DNA from: Thermoplasmata archaeon
GTDB taxonomy: Archaea; Thermoplasmatota; Thermoplasmata; Sysuiplasmatales; Sysuiplasmataceae
Direction of reading: 5' to 3'
DNA: 64,000 nucleotides
NCBI GenBank assembly: GCA_021806165.1
Contig: JAJZXY010000005.1
Span: 1-64,000 of the forward strand
The notes below the pieces were generated by a model. It made no database searches and was not told where the DNA came from. It worked only from the letters and a program-made list of their open reading frames with translations. Below are positions 43,420-51,654 of the stretch, piece after piece (within the stretch, counting starts at the first letter, position 1; the number at the start of each line of letters is the position of its first letter). The translations under genes were made by a program, and so were the position numbers.

Positions 43420-45084
43420 TTATTCTTTCCTGTTGCGCATCCTCACAACTTCCTGCTCCCTGGCGCCTTCTCCCTCCCTCTTCCTGCGCCTTGACCGCCT
43501 GACCGCCACAGCCGCAGCAATAACAGCAGCAAGGACGATTACCACCAGGACCGCCGTGTTGAGCGGGTCGAGCGTGAATGCGTCGGTGAACTGCTGCACG
43601 CCGCTCTTCTTCACCACCTCGCTGAATGAGTATGTCTTGAAGAACAGGGAGCTGCTGTCATTGTGCAGCCATGTGACCAGGAGCTGTGCGGGGTATGTGC
43701 CCACCGCCGCGGATGAGGATGTGTCGACAAGGAATGTCACCACGAGTGACTGTCCGGGGTCAAGCTGCGCAAATGTCACGTTGTCAGCGGTCAGTGCTGC
43801 AAACGGGTTGGATGTGGGTATGTGGATTGATATTATGCTCGGGGAAAGCAGGTGAATGTTGAGGTCGTAGAGCGTCGTGTTGCCCGTGTTCTCAAGATTG
43901 AAGGTCATGAGCTGGCTGCTGCTCCCGGGGTTGAATGTGGGGATTGCCGATGAGATGGCCACCGACCCCTCCGGCCTGATGTATAGCGGGAGTGTGTATG
44001 TCCCCGGGCCTATGGTGAACGTCACAGGGGCAGGTCCCGTGGAGTTGAGTGCGTTGAGCACGAATGTGAAGTTGAGCTGCGCGCCAGGCGGGAATGCAGG
44101 CAGAGCGTACGGGGAGGTGAGTACTGAGAATGAGCCTGAGGCGGCCGCCACCGTGACATTGCCCGCATACGAATTCCCGGAGTTTGCGGCAAAGACCGTC
44201 AGAGTGACAAACTTCTCATTCTGGTATATCACAGGCGGGTTTGTGAAGAAGTTTACAAGGGAGAGGGAGGCATACCCGGTCACAGGCGCGTAGAACGGCA
44301 CTGTGTGGTTCGCACCGTTGTATGACAAAGTCAGGTTCTGCTCAACGAACCCTTCGGGCGTGCTGCCGGCGATGCTCACAAGGAAGGTGAGCTGCACAAA
44401 TCCGTACGGAGACATGGCAGACACATACGTTGTCTGCTGCGCTCCGTACAGGTAGCCTGAAGGCTGGTAAGATGCTGTAATGCCGGCCGCTGCCGAATTG
44501 CCTGTGTTTTCAATGTCAACCGTCAGCGGCACATACTTCATTCCAGGCGTGCCCGGAATGGGCGACGACGGGCTTCCGAAGCTGGAGCCTGCGGCGACAA
44601 GGCTGACGCTTCCAAGCAGCGGAAGCGTGAACGTGGCACTCCCCTGCACCGCAGGGCCTGACTGTCCCGTGATGCTGTATGAGAGAGATTCAGTGTAATA
44701 GCCTGTCGCGGCCGCGGACGAGATGTTGACAAGCTGCACTATGGTGTATTCGGCTCCCTGCACTATCGGCGCGAACGTGTAGTTGGTGACCGGGTACTGG
44801 CCCGGGACAACCGTGTAGCTGAATGGTGAGGTGAGGTTGACAGACACGTTCATCACCTGACCGGCGCTGCCGTTTGTCAGCATCACGAAGCTGACAAGAA
44901 GTGGGACGCCGCTTGTTCCAGGCACCCCCTGCAGAGTCGAGTTGGCAGAATACCATTCGGCTCCTGTTACCTTCACCAGACCGTTCTGAGTCGCCGCCCG
45001 CGCGGATGGAGCCGCAAGGCCGAAGCCTGCAAGCAGCACCGCAAGGACGAGCGCTATTGCAAACACCCTGTACCTTTCTTTCAT
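43420..45084 (-). CDS. COG1361-type secreted S-layer-like protein
   Basis: A 554-residue exported protein. Signal peptide FAIALVLAVLLAGFGLAAPS, then several CARDB/NPCBM-like immunoglobulin folds rich in Asn, Thr and Gly (NTGNSAAAGITASY, ANSGNSYAGNVTVAA, NTGNTTLYDLNIHL), and a C-terminal anchor AVLVVIVLAAVIAAAVAV followed by RRSRRRKR. In archaea such COG1361 genes sit next to MFS or MMPL exporters. Its start overlaps the stop of the MFS gene (ATGA), so it is coupled to the PadR-MFS operon and probably acts with the exporter outside the membrane. Confidence 0.82.
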   Translation of the reverse strand: MKERYRVFAIALVLAVLLAGFGLAAPSARAATQNGLVKVTGAEWYSANSTLQGVPGTSGVPLLVSFVMLTNGSAGQVMNVSVNLTSPFSYTVVPGQYPVTNYTFAPIVQGAEYTIVQLVNISSAAATGYYTESLSYSITGQSGPAVQGSATFTLPLLGSVSLVAAGSSFGSPSSPIPGTPGMKYVPLTVDIENTGNSAAAGITASYQPSGYLYGAQQTTYVSAMSPYGFVQLTFLVSIAGSTPEGFVEQNLTLSYNGANHTVPFYAPVTGYASLSLVNFFTNPPVIYQNEKFVTLTVFAANSGNSYAGNVTVAAASGSFSVLTSPYALPAFPPGAQLNFTFVLNALNSTGPAPVTFTIGPGTYTLPLYIRPEGSVAISSAIPTFNPGSSSQLMTFNLENTGNTTLYDLNIHLLSPSIISIHIPTSNPFAALTADNVTFAQLDPGQSLVVTFLVDTSSSAAVGTYPAQLLVTWLHNDSSSLFFKTYSFSEVVKKSGVQQFTDAFTLDPLNTAVLVVIVLAAVIAAAVAVRRSRRRKREGEGAREQEVVRMRNRKE

Positions 45085-46571
45085 CCTTCACCCTTCCTGA
45101 TTATGATATTTTTCATGAGCAGTGTGAGAATGAGGGAAATGCCTAGGAACAGCATCCCGACGAGGTAAATCATGTCGAAGGCCTGCCCCGACGGGAACTG
45201 GACGAAGACTGGAATGAATGGCAGGACCCCGTACCTGACGGGAACGGCGCCTACCGCAGCATTCATGACGTATGCTGTTTCGAAGACCCCTCCGATTGCC
45301 GGTGCAAGGCTTGTCCCCACGTTTCTGAATACAACATTCATCCCCGTGGCCTCCCCGGACTTGTCCTGAGGCGTTGAAAGGAGCAGTATATTTATGACGC
45401 CGACAAAAATGAATGACATTCCAAGGCCGAGTATGGCCGCATCCTCCGCCACTGAGAGCTCGCTCCCCCTGTTGAAGTAGAGGCCCATGTAGGCAAGGAA
45501 GAGTATCGCTGTCCCAATGATGATGGCCACCTTCGGCCCCCTGTCGGTGGTCACCTTAGCACCTATGGGCGCGAAGGCCATGCTAAGGAGGGAGGCGGGA
45601 AGGAGGACGATGCCCGACTGTATTATTGAGACGCCGAAGCCTGCAGGCTGCGGATCCTGAAGAAGCGGCGGGATGGAGTAGAAGAGGAAATAGAGGCCTG
45701 CCATGCTGAAGAGGCCTGTGAAGTTTGCAAGGAAGACGTTCCTGACGCCGAGTAGCTGCATGTTGATGAAGGGCTCCCTCGATCTCTTCTCCGAATAGAC
45801 GAATGCAACCAGCATCACCGCAGAAAGGCTGAACGACAGCAGCGTGAGCGCGGAGAACCATCCCCAGCTCTGCCCTTCGGACAGTCCCAGGATCAGCGCC
45901 ACCAGCCCCCCTCCAAGCAGCACTATGCTCGGCAGGTCTATCCCCTGCTCCTTCCTGACAGATTCGTCATGCAGAACGGCATAAGCCAGTGCAACCAGCC
46001 CTATTGCCACGGGGATGGCCGAATGGTAAGACCACTCCCACCCGAAATTCTGTGTAATCCATGCGCCTATGACAAGGCCCACTGCAGCCCCTCCCGCAAA
46101 CGTTGCCGATACAATCCCCTGGGCCAGGGCAAGCTCTTCCTTTGGCAGCTGGTCATTGAGGAGAGCGAAGGCTACAGGAAACATGCCCATGCCCATTCCC
46201 TGGATTGCCCTTATGGCAATGAGTTCCTGCAGCGTCCGGGCGAAACCGCCTAGCGAAATGGCGACGGCGTAGCCCGATGCAAGGACAAGGAATATCCTTT
46301 TCTTCCCGTAAATGTCCGCCAGCCTTCCGAATATGGCCGCAGATATGGTGCCCGAAATGACATACGCTGTTATGACCCAGGAGAGCTGGTCATAGTTGGT
46401 GTTGAAGAAGTTGACAAGGATGGGCAGGGCAGGTGTGATCATGGTTTCGACGTATGTCACAAGCATTCCCATGAATGCCATCACACCAATCGTGATGCCC
46501 GCCTTCTCATGCCTCCCGGTAACCGCCGCATGCGCCACTGCAGTGCCCCCGGCTGCCGTCGCAGTGCTCAC
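45081..46571 (-). CDS. MFS multidrug exporter (DHA2/EmrB type, 14 TM)
   Basis: A 496-residue transporter with about 14 hydrophobic helices. The motif A loop is IFGRLADIYGKKRIFL; motif C region AIRAIQGMGMGMFPVAFALL is close to the DHA2 form. The last loop has TPQDKSGEATGMNVVFRNVG, frequent in EmrB-type exporters. The start overlaps the PadR stop and the stop overlaps the COG1361 start, so all three are translationally coupled. Its control by PadR suggests inducible export of a toxic compound. Confidence 0.88.
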   Translation of the reverse strand: MSTATAAGGTAVAHAAVTGRHEKAGITIGVMAFMGMLVTYVETMITPALPILVNFFNTNYDQLSWVITAYVISGTISAAIFGRLADIYGKKRIFLVLASGYAVAISLGGFARTLQELIAIRAIQGMGMGMFPVAFALLNDQLPKEELALAQGIVSATFAGGAAVGLVIGAWITQNFGWEWSYHSAIPVAIGLVALAYAVLHDESVRKEQGIDLPSIVLLGGGLVALILGLSEGQSWGWFSALTLLSFSLSAVMLVAFVYSEKRSREPFINMQLLGVRNVFLANFTGLFSMAGLYFLFYSIPPLLQDPQPAGFGVSIIQSGIVLLPASLLSMAFAPIGAKVTTDRGPKVAIIIGTAILFLAYMGLYFNRGSELSVAEDAAILGLGMSFIFVGVINILLLSTPQDKSGEATGMNVVFRNVGTSLAPAIGGVFETAYVMNAAVGAVPVRYGVLPFIPVFVQFPSGQAFDMIYLVGMLFLGISLILTLLMKNIIIRKGEG

Positions 46572-47044
46572 GAGTAGTCCTCCAGCAGCCTCATGAGTGC
46601 CTCCGTGAGCTCCCTTGCCCTGCCCTCCTCCCCGTTCTTCTCAAGCCTGAATGCGGCCGCAAGGAAGCGCAGTATGCCCTCGCCGGAGCGGTCCAGCACG
46701 CTCTCCAGAACGCTCATGTCTTCGACGCTCTTCAGCAGGCCGAGCTGCACGGCGTTGCCCGAGACTATCATGGACAGGGCATTCTCCTTCAGCCTCTCCC
46801 TTATCTTCCTGACGGAGGCAACATACCTCCTCCCCTTCGCTGTGAGGGAGTATATCTTTCTCCTCCCCTCCTGCCTGTGGCTGACATAGCCAAGGTCTGT
46901 GAGCTTCAGCAGGATGGGTATCAGCGCGCCGTTCGAAACCTTTCTTCCTGAGCTGCCTAGGAGCTTGGAAAGGTCGTAGACAGTCAGCCCCCTTCCAAGC
47001 GAGAGAAGGAAGAGTATGTTGATTGAATGGTTGCTCGAGGGCAT
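46568..47044 (-). CDS. PadR-family transcriptional regulator
   Basis: A 158-residue regulator. Winged helix: NILFLLSLGRGLTVYDLSKLL, SNGALIPILLKLTDLGYV, wing RRKIYSLTAKGRRYV; then a helical dimerisation part that may bind ligand. It is the first gene of the PadR-MFS-COG1361 operon, directly after a perfect 20-bp palindrome (47079-47098). This arrangement points to autoregulation and effector-induced export. Confidence 0.85.
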   Translation of the reverse strand: MPSSNHSINILFLLSLGRGLTVYDLSKLLGSSGRKVSNGALIPILLKLTDLGYVSHRQEGRRKIYSLTAKGRRYVASVRKIRERLKENALSMIVSGNAVQLGLLKSVEDMSVLESVLDRSGEGILRFLAAAFRLEKNGEEGRARELTEALMRLLEDYS

Positions 47045-47068
47045 GCCTGGAGCGCCAACGGCCGCGAC

Positions 47069-47098
47069 TTATTTAAAGATATGTCGAAATCGACATAT
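47069..47098 (-). promoter_or_regulatory. PadR operon promoter with a 20-bp palindrome
   Basis: The palindrome ATATGTCGA-AA-TCGACATAT occupies 47079-47098 with exact 9-base arms. On the minus strand it abuts the TATA-like box TTTAAATA (about 47070-47077) and covers the BRE position. The start codon at 47044 is about 26 bases on, so a bound dimer would block TFB/TBP. Palindromes with ATGT/ACAT arms are typical of PadR operators. Confidence 0.75.
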
Positions 47099-47116
47099 TC
47101 ACCCGACCGGTAGCTT

Positions 47117-48589
47117 TCAGGGGTAGTACGACTTCATCACCCTGTCCATGTCGAAGCCGGGCGTCTTCATCGCATTGAGCGCGACCTCGTTGAACTTCTC
47201 CCTCCTGGATGACCAGAGCGAGATTGCTTTCTTCAGCCTTGATGAGAATTCCCTGTAGTCCTTCCTGCTTATTTCCAGCCCCTCCATTGAGTCGAACTGC
47301 ACGAGGTCCCTGAGGTCCTTCCCGAAAAGCCAGCCGTTTACCCCATCCTTGACGAACTCCACGACCGAGCCGTCCCTTGATGTCACCGGCGGCGTGCCGT
47401 TGACCATCCCCTTCATGAACGATGTCCCCGACGACTCCCATCCGCTGAACGGAGTGAATACCATCAGGTCTGCGCCCTTTACAATCTTCCGCGAGAGCTC
47501 GAGATCGTAGTTGGGTGTGTAGAACACATTCTCGTTCTCCCCTGCAAGCGCATTGAATTCCTCCATGACCTCCCTGTTTACCAGGTCCTGCGGGTGTGCC
47601 TTCCCGGCCAGTATGAAGATGAGCTCGTCGTTCCTGTTCTCCCTTATGAAGCGAGTGATGAATTCAGGGCGCTTGTACGTCACAATCCTCCTGTTCCATG
47701 CAAGGACCATGCCGTCGCGCTTGATGCCCGCATGTCGCAGCAGCTCCGCCCTGTACCTGTCCTTGTAGGCGCCGAATTTCTCCTGTGTCATCTTCTCCCT
47801 CTCGGGAGCGGCCCAGCGCTGCAACTCAATACCATTAGTAATGTATCCTATCTTGCTGCTGAAGTGGGGCATCACCTTCTCGGTTACAGCCCTGTGCTTC
47901 CTTGAAACGCAGAAGACTTTGTCTGCCGAGGCAAGACCGAGGTCGGTGAGGTAGACCCTGTCATAAAGGAAGTTGTAGCCGTACTGCCTCCTGAAATTGG
48001 CCGCGGGGAATGAAGGGTGACCCCAGGGGCCGGGGGTATGGATTACCAGCCTGAGCTTCGCCTTTCCCAGCTTCCTCCTGTTGGGGCTCACGGCGATGAG
48101 TGTGGTGTACGCCTCCTCCATATCGATGGTGTCAACCTCACCCGCGTATCTGGAAATGTAGTCTATTGCGCCTTCAGCCAGCAGCACGTACCTGTTGAAC
48201 GAGAGGTCCGTGTCTGTGTGCTCGTAGAGATGCTCGTTAATCCTCCTCGCCCACGGGGGGGAGACGGCATCTATGAAGACTGCCCTTGCGCTTCCCTTCG
48301 TGAATACCCTGTAAACAACCTCTGCCTTCCTGCCGCCGATGACAACGCTCCCCTTCTTCTCCTTCAGCGACTTCCTGAAGCTCGCCGGGTAAGGGCAGTC
48401 TGCCGGGAAGGCCATGCCATCCCTGAACTGGTAGTCGACATATCCCTTCCTGTAGAAGAGGGTGATAACAGTATAGTCCATGCCGAGCCTGGCTGCCGCG
48501 TAGAATTTATCCCCTTCCAGAACGCCCAGCCCGCCTGCGAAGGATGACCCTTCGTCCAGAGAAAGCTCGGGTGTAATGCTTACTTTCAT
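47117..48589 (-). CDS. Alpha-glucan phosphorylase-like glycosyltransferase (GT35-like)
   Basis: A 490-residue two-domain GT-B enzyme. The N-terminus has GGLGVLEGDKFYAAARLG, as in alpha-glucan phosphorylases; the middle has IHTPGPWGHPSFP and YITNGIELQRW; the C-terminal half has MVLAWNRRIVTYKRPE and the WESSGTSFMKGMVNGTPP block, where phosphorylases bind PLP and phosphate. It is shorter than classical phosphorylases. The family includes glycogen synthases that share GGLG, so the direction of reaction is uncertain. A TATA-like GTTTAATATC (about 48613-48622, this strand) precedes it; a divergent MFS gene shares the region. Confidence 0.72.
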   Translation of the reverse strand: MKVSITPELSLDEGSSFAGGLGVLEGDKFYAAARLGMDYTVITLFYRKGYVDYQFRDGMAFPADCPYPASFRKSLKEKKGSVVIGGRKAEVVYRVFTKGSARAVFIDAVSPPWARRINEHLYEHTDTDLSFNRYVLLAEGAIDYISRYAGEVDTIDMEEAYTTLIAVSPNRRKLGKAKLRLVIHTPGPWGHPSFPAANFRRQYGYNFLYDRVYLTDLGLASADKVFCVSRKHRAVTEKVMPHFSSKIGYITNGIELQRWAAPEREKMTQEKFGAYKDRYRAELLRHAGIKRDGMVLAWNRRIVTYKRPEFITRFIRENRNDELIFILAGKAHPQDLVNREVMEEFNALAGENENVFYTPNYDLELSRKIVKGADLMVFTPFSGWESSGTSFMKGMVNGTPPVTSRDGSVVEFVKDGVNGWLFGKDLRDLVQFDSMEGLEISRKDYREFSSRLKKAISLWSSRREKFNEVALNAMKTPGFDMDRVMKSYYP

Positions 48590-48647
48590 GCAACGGAATC
48601 ACCGGGCGGCCGATATTAAACTGTCGTACGGACCCCGTCCTGGGCAA

Positions 48648-48694
48648 GTTATTAAACACAAACATGTATTGAAAGCGGACCCGGGAGGGTGCGG
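48648..48694 (+). promoter_or_regulatory. Promoter and ribosome binding site of the second MFS gene
   Basis: TATA-like AGTTATTAAAC at 48648-48658. A strong purine stretch GGGAGGGTGCGGG (48682-48694) lies about 8 bases before the ATG at 48702. This gene has a leader of about 20 bases. Confidence 0.5.
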
Positions 48695-48701
48695 GTAAAG
48701 C

Positions 48702-49916
48702 ATGCCGGCAGACAACAGGGTTCAGTCTTGGAAGCTGTTTGCAGCCAAGTCGATCAGGGGATTCGGGATTGGGCTGATAGTGGTATCCTTTCCCACATAC
48801 CTGAGCTTCCTCGGCATCAGCCCGCTTGAGATTGGAGCACTGTTCAGCGTCGTCATGATTGGCACAACCTTCCTTCTCTTCCTCATATCCTACAGGGTGA
48901 GGAACCTGGGAAGGAGGGCTTCCCTCTTCCTTTTCACCGCAGTGGTCTCCATTGCGGCGGCCGGAGTGGCGGCAGGCGATTCATTCCTCCTCCTGCTCCC
49001 ATTTGCCTTCTTTGCAAACTTCAGCCTTGGGGGGAGTGACACCAGCGTCTTCCTCCCCATAGAGCAGTCTCTCCTACCTGGCTATGTCGCAGGTGAGCAG
49101 AGGAACAGGGTCTTTGCCATCTACAACACATCAGGTTACCTTGCAGTCGCCCTCGGCGTTCTTTCATCCTCCCTCTTCTACACCTCATTCGGCGGCGGGC
49201 TTCCAGGTTTCAGGGGTATACTGCTGATTTACATAGCATGCCTGCTCGTCAACGCTGCCATCTACTCCACAATCCCGGGCATAGGCAGGAAGAGGGAGGC
49301 TGCCAATCTGCTGGACTTCAGCTCCCTGAGCAGGCGCAGCAGGTCCATAGTCAGGGAACTCTCACTGCTCTTTGCTGTGGATGCGTTCGCCGGCGGCCTT
49401 GTCCTCCAGAGCGTGATGGCATACTGGTTCCACCTGCGCTTCAATGCATCGCTCGACTCTCTCTCCGATGTCTTTGCTGCCGTCAACCTGATAATCGCCA
49501 TATCGATAATGCTGACACCCGTGATTGCAAGGAGGATCGGCGTAGTCCGCACAATGGTTTTCACCCACCTGCCGTCCAACATACTGCTCCTCCTGATAGC
49601 ATTCGCACCGACCTACGCTGTTGCCGTCCTGGTGCTGCTCATGAGACAGTCCATATCACAGATGGATGTGCCGACCAGGCAGTCGTATGTCATGGCAGTC
49701 ACCTCTCCGGAGGAGAGGCCGCAGGCTGCCGCCATAACCGGGATGGGCAGGAGCATCGCCACCTCCTCCAGCCCCTGGCTCTCAGGCGCAATGTTGCAGT
49801 ATGCAGCGCTCGGCCTGCCTTTCATATTCGGCGGTGTGATGAAGTCGGTGTACGACCTGGTCCTGCTCTGGCGCTTCGACAAGGTGAAGCCTCCGGAGGA
49901 ATCAGGGGCCGATTAA
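48702..49916 (+). CDS. Major facilitator superfamily transporter
   Basis: A 404-residue transporter with about 12 helices. N-terminal SIRGFGIGLIVVSFPTYLSFLG, loop YRVRNLGRRASLFLF (reduced motif A), central charged loop IGRKREAANLLDFSSLSRRS, second half with SISQMDVPTRQSYVMAV. The last helices and a Lys/Glu-rich tail end at 49916. The sequence differs from the DHA2 exporter above. Substrate unknown. Its end overlaps the DUF763 stop by 4 bases. Confidence 0.85.
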   Translation: MPADNRVQSWKLFAAKSIRGFGIGLIVVSFPTYLSFLGISPLEIGALFSVVMIGTTFLLFLISYRVRNLGRRASLFLFTAVVSIAAAGVAAGDSFLLLLPFAFFANFSLGGSDTSVFLPIEQSLLPGYVAGEQRNRVFAIYNTSGYLAVALGVLSSSLFYTSFGGGLPGFRGILLIYIACLLVNAAIYSTIPGIGRKREAANLLDFSSLSRRSRSIVRELSLLFAVDAFAGGLVLQSVMAYWFHLRFNASLDSLSDVFAAVNLIIAISIMLTPVIARRIGVVRTMVFTHLPSNILLLLIAFAPTYAVAVLVLLMRQSISQMDVPTRQSYVMAVTSPEERPQAAAITGMGRSIATSSSPWLSGAMLQYAALGLPFIFGGVMKSVYDLVLLWRFDKVKPPEESGAD

Positions 49917-51058
49917 GCGGACACCGCATCCTGCGCGCTCCTGAAGAATGCGGAGAGGCTGCCCAGAGCCCTCTTTCTCGCAACGTCCCCGACCTTCGAG
50001 GACTCTACCGCCTGTCGTATTATCTCCGCAGTCTTTTCCATCCTGCGCGTGTCGACGGGGTAGGGTATGCCGTCCTTGCCCCCCACCGCGAATGAGTAGC
50101 GGACAGGGTCACTCCAGCTAGGTTCGTCGCCATAGACCAGGTTGGAAGCCATTGCAAGCGCCAGGAGCGTCTTGCAGCCAACCCCCCTGACCATCAGCAG
50201 CTCCTCGAAGTTCGAGGGCTGCATGTCCAGTATCCTCTCTATATTGTTCCTCAGAAGAGCCCAGTTTGCCGACCAGTCGAGCCTGAGCCGCTTCACAGGC
50301 TCACCCGTGTAATCGTCGAGAAGGGACTGGTGCTCATCCGCGCCGGAAAGCATGCCGTTGTACCACTCACTTCTCCTGCTGCCCGCAATCTCCACCATGT
50401 CATCCCTCGTCTGCCTGCTTGAGGCCGAGGTGAAGTCTATGACCCTCACCGCCCTCTCGCCCAGTATTGCAGTGTGAGGCTCCTCCACCATGCTTCTGGA
50501 CTCGGAAGAGCGCCAGTGATACCTCCTGGCATAACCGTTTCCCTCATTCATCCCCTGCTGTATCACCGCCCATCCGCCTGTTTCGTCCAGTAGCATGGTG
50601 TGGTGGTAGATGCTGTATCCGTCCTGCAGCGCCACGCCGTCTACCTTTGCTGCAAGCCTGCTTATTCCTGCCAGCCTGGAGGCGTTGGAGGAAAGGTAGC
50701 CGGAGCCGGATTTGGACAGCTGCCCCTCGATGTCCCTTGAAGCCTTTCCCTTCCCGCCGACTATGTGAACTGGAAGCCCCCTGGCCTCCATCCCTTCCCT
50801 CAGTGCCGCGAGCGTTACCGTTGTGGTGCCGCTGGAATGCCAGTCGAAGCCGAGTATGCATGAGAGGGCCTGGAACCAGAAGGGGTCCGCAATGCGTTCA
50901 ATCGCCGCTGCCGGACCAATCTCGTCAACAAGCAGCTCTGAAATGGATGCACCCAGCTCACGCATCCTGCTGAACAGCCAGGGCGGAGCCCTGCCCGAAT
51001 GCAGGGGAAGATCGGCGGTGCCTGACAGCCTTGCGCTCACATCAGCGCTGAAATTCAT
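49913..51058 (-). CDS. DUF763 family protein
   Basis: A 381-residue protein conserved mainly in archaea. Recognisable blocks are GTADLPLHSGRAPPWLFSRM at the start, FWFQALSCILGFDWHSSGTTT, GGKGKASRDIEGQL, YHHTMLLDETGGWAVIQQGMN, and an HhH-like segment LLMVRGVGCKTLLALAMASN near residue 290, which suggests DNA binding. The function of the family is unknown. The start is ATG 51058. Confidence 0.82.
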   Translation of the reverse strand: MNFSADVSARLSGTADLPLHSGRAPPWLFSRMRELGASISELLVDEIGPAAAIERIADPFWFQALSCILGFDWHSSGTTTVTLAALREGMEARGLPVHIVGGKGKASRDIEGQLSKSGSGYLSSNASRLAGISRLAAKVDGVALQDGYSIYHHTMLLDETGGWAVIQQGMNEGNGYARRYHWRSSESRSMVEEPHTAILGERAVRVIDFTSASSRQTRDDMVEIAGSRRSEWYNGMLSGADEHQSLLDDYTGEPVKRLRLDWSANWALLRNNIERILDMQPSNFEELLMVRGVGCKTLLALAMASNLVYGDEPSWSDPVRYSFAVGGKDGIPYPVDTRRMEKTAEIIRQAVESSKVGDVARKRALGSLSAFFRSAQDAVSA

Positions 51059-51160
51059 GGCGCATATAACTCTATCAGCGGGGTCTGCGTCAGCGCAACC
51101 GCTTGTATGGCAATGTTTGTCATGCGCAGGTACGTTATTTTAATAGACGAAGGGTACGTT

Positions 51161-51173
51161 ACCGTTAAATACC
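51161..51173 (+). promoter_or_regulatory. Promoter of the coiled-coil gene pair
   Basis: TATA-like ACCGTTAAATACC lies about 35 bases before ATG 51205, with a strong GGGGGAGGACAGG ribosome binding site between them (51188-51200). Confidence 0.45.
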
Positions 51174-51204
51174 CAAAGCGAGAAACAGGGGGAGGACAGG
51201 TATC

Positions 51205-51408
51205 ATGAACACGGACAGCGTGCTCGAAACGCTCAAGGAGCTCCGCAGATGGGAGCAGACGACCACATCCATCGAGTCGAAGATAAGGGAGGTCCAGGGC
51301 CTGAGGGGCAGGCTGCAGCACAGACTCCGCTCGCTCGAGCTTACGCTGAGCGCGATGGAGGAGGATCTGTTCCAAGGCAGCGATGACTCTGCCGGAGGGG
51401 GGGCCTGA
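51205..51408 (+). CDS. Small coiled-coil protein A
   Basis: A 67-residue protein with no recognised family. Nearly the whole length is helical with heptad spacing of Leu and charged residues (SVLETLKELRRWEQTTTSIE, GRLQHRLRSLELTLSAMEED), ending in an acidic Gly-rich tail. Strong ribosome binding site. It ends 4 bases before the start of a second coiled-coil gene, so the two proteins may pair. Confidence 0.6.
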   Translation: MNTDSVLETLKELRRWEQTTTSIESKIREVQGLRGRLQHRLRSLELTLSAMEEDLFQGSDDSAGGGA

Positions 51409-51412
51409 AAGG

Positions 51413-51631
51413 ATGGCCGGTGTTGTCACACCCTCGGTAAGGAGGAAGAGGCTGCTCTCCGAGATAGAGGAGGTCAGGTCACAGCTCCAGCTGCTCGAGG
51501 TCAGCGAGTCCGAACTGCGGACATCCCTTTCGGATGCGAGGAAGCAGCTGTCATATTACAGGAATCTTGTTTCATCGATGAAAAAGGCAGTTTCGCCCAC
51601 CAAACTCAAAAAGCTAATAAGGTTTCTCTGA
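51413..51631 (+). CDS. Small coiled-coil protein B
   Basis: A 72-residue protein from ATG 51413, with a G-rich ribosome binding site inside the end of gene A. An earlier ATG at 51383 would add ten residues. Helical heptads run through LLSEIEEVRSQLQLLEVSES and ELRTSLSDARKQLSYYRNLV, ending with a basic tail (KLKKLIRFL). Not recognised; prefoldin-like or scaffold pairing with protein A is possible. mtnA follows after 23 bases. Confidence 0.6.
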   Translation: MAGVVTPSVRRKRLLSEIEEVRSQLQLLEVSESELRTSLSDARKQLSYYRNLVSSMKKAVSPTKLKKLIRFL

Positions 51632-51654
51632 TTTTTGCGTCTGGCGGTAGTCAG

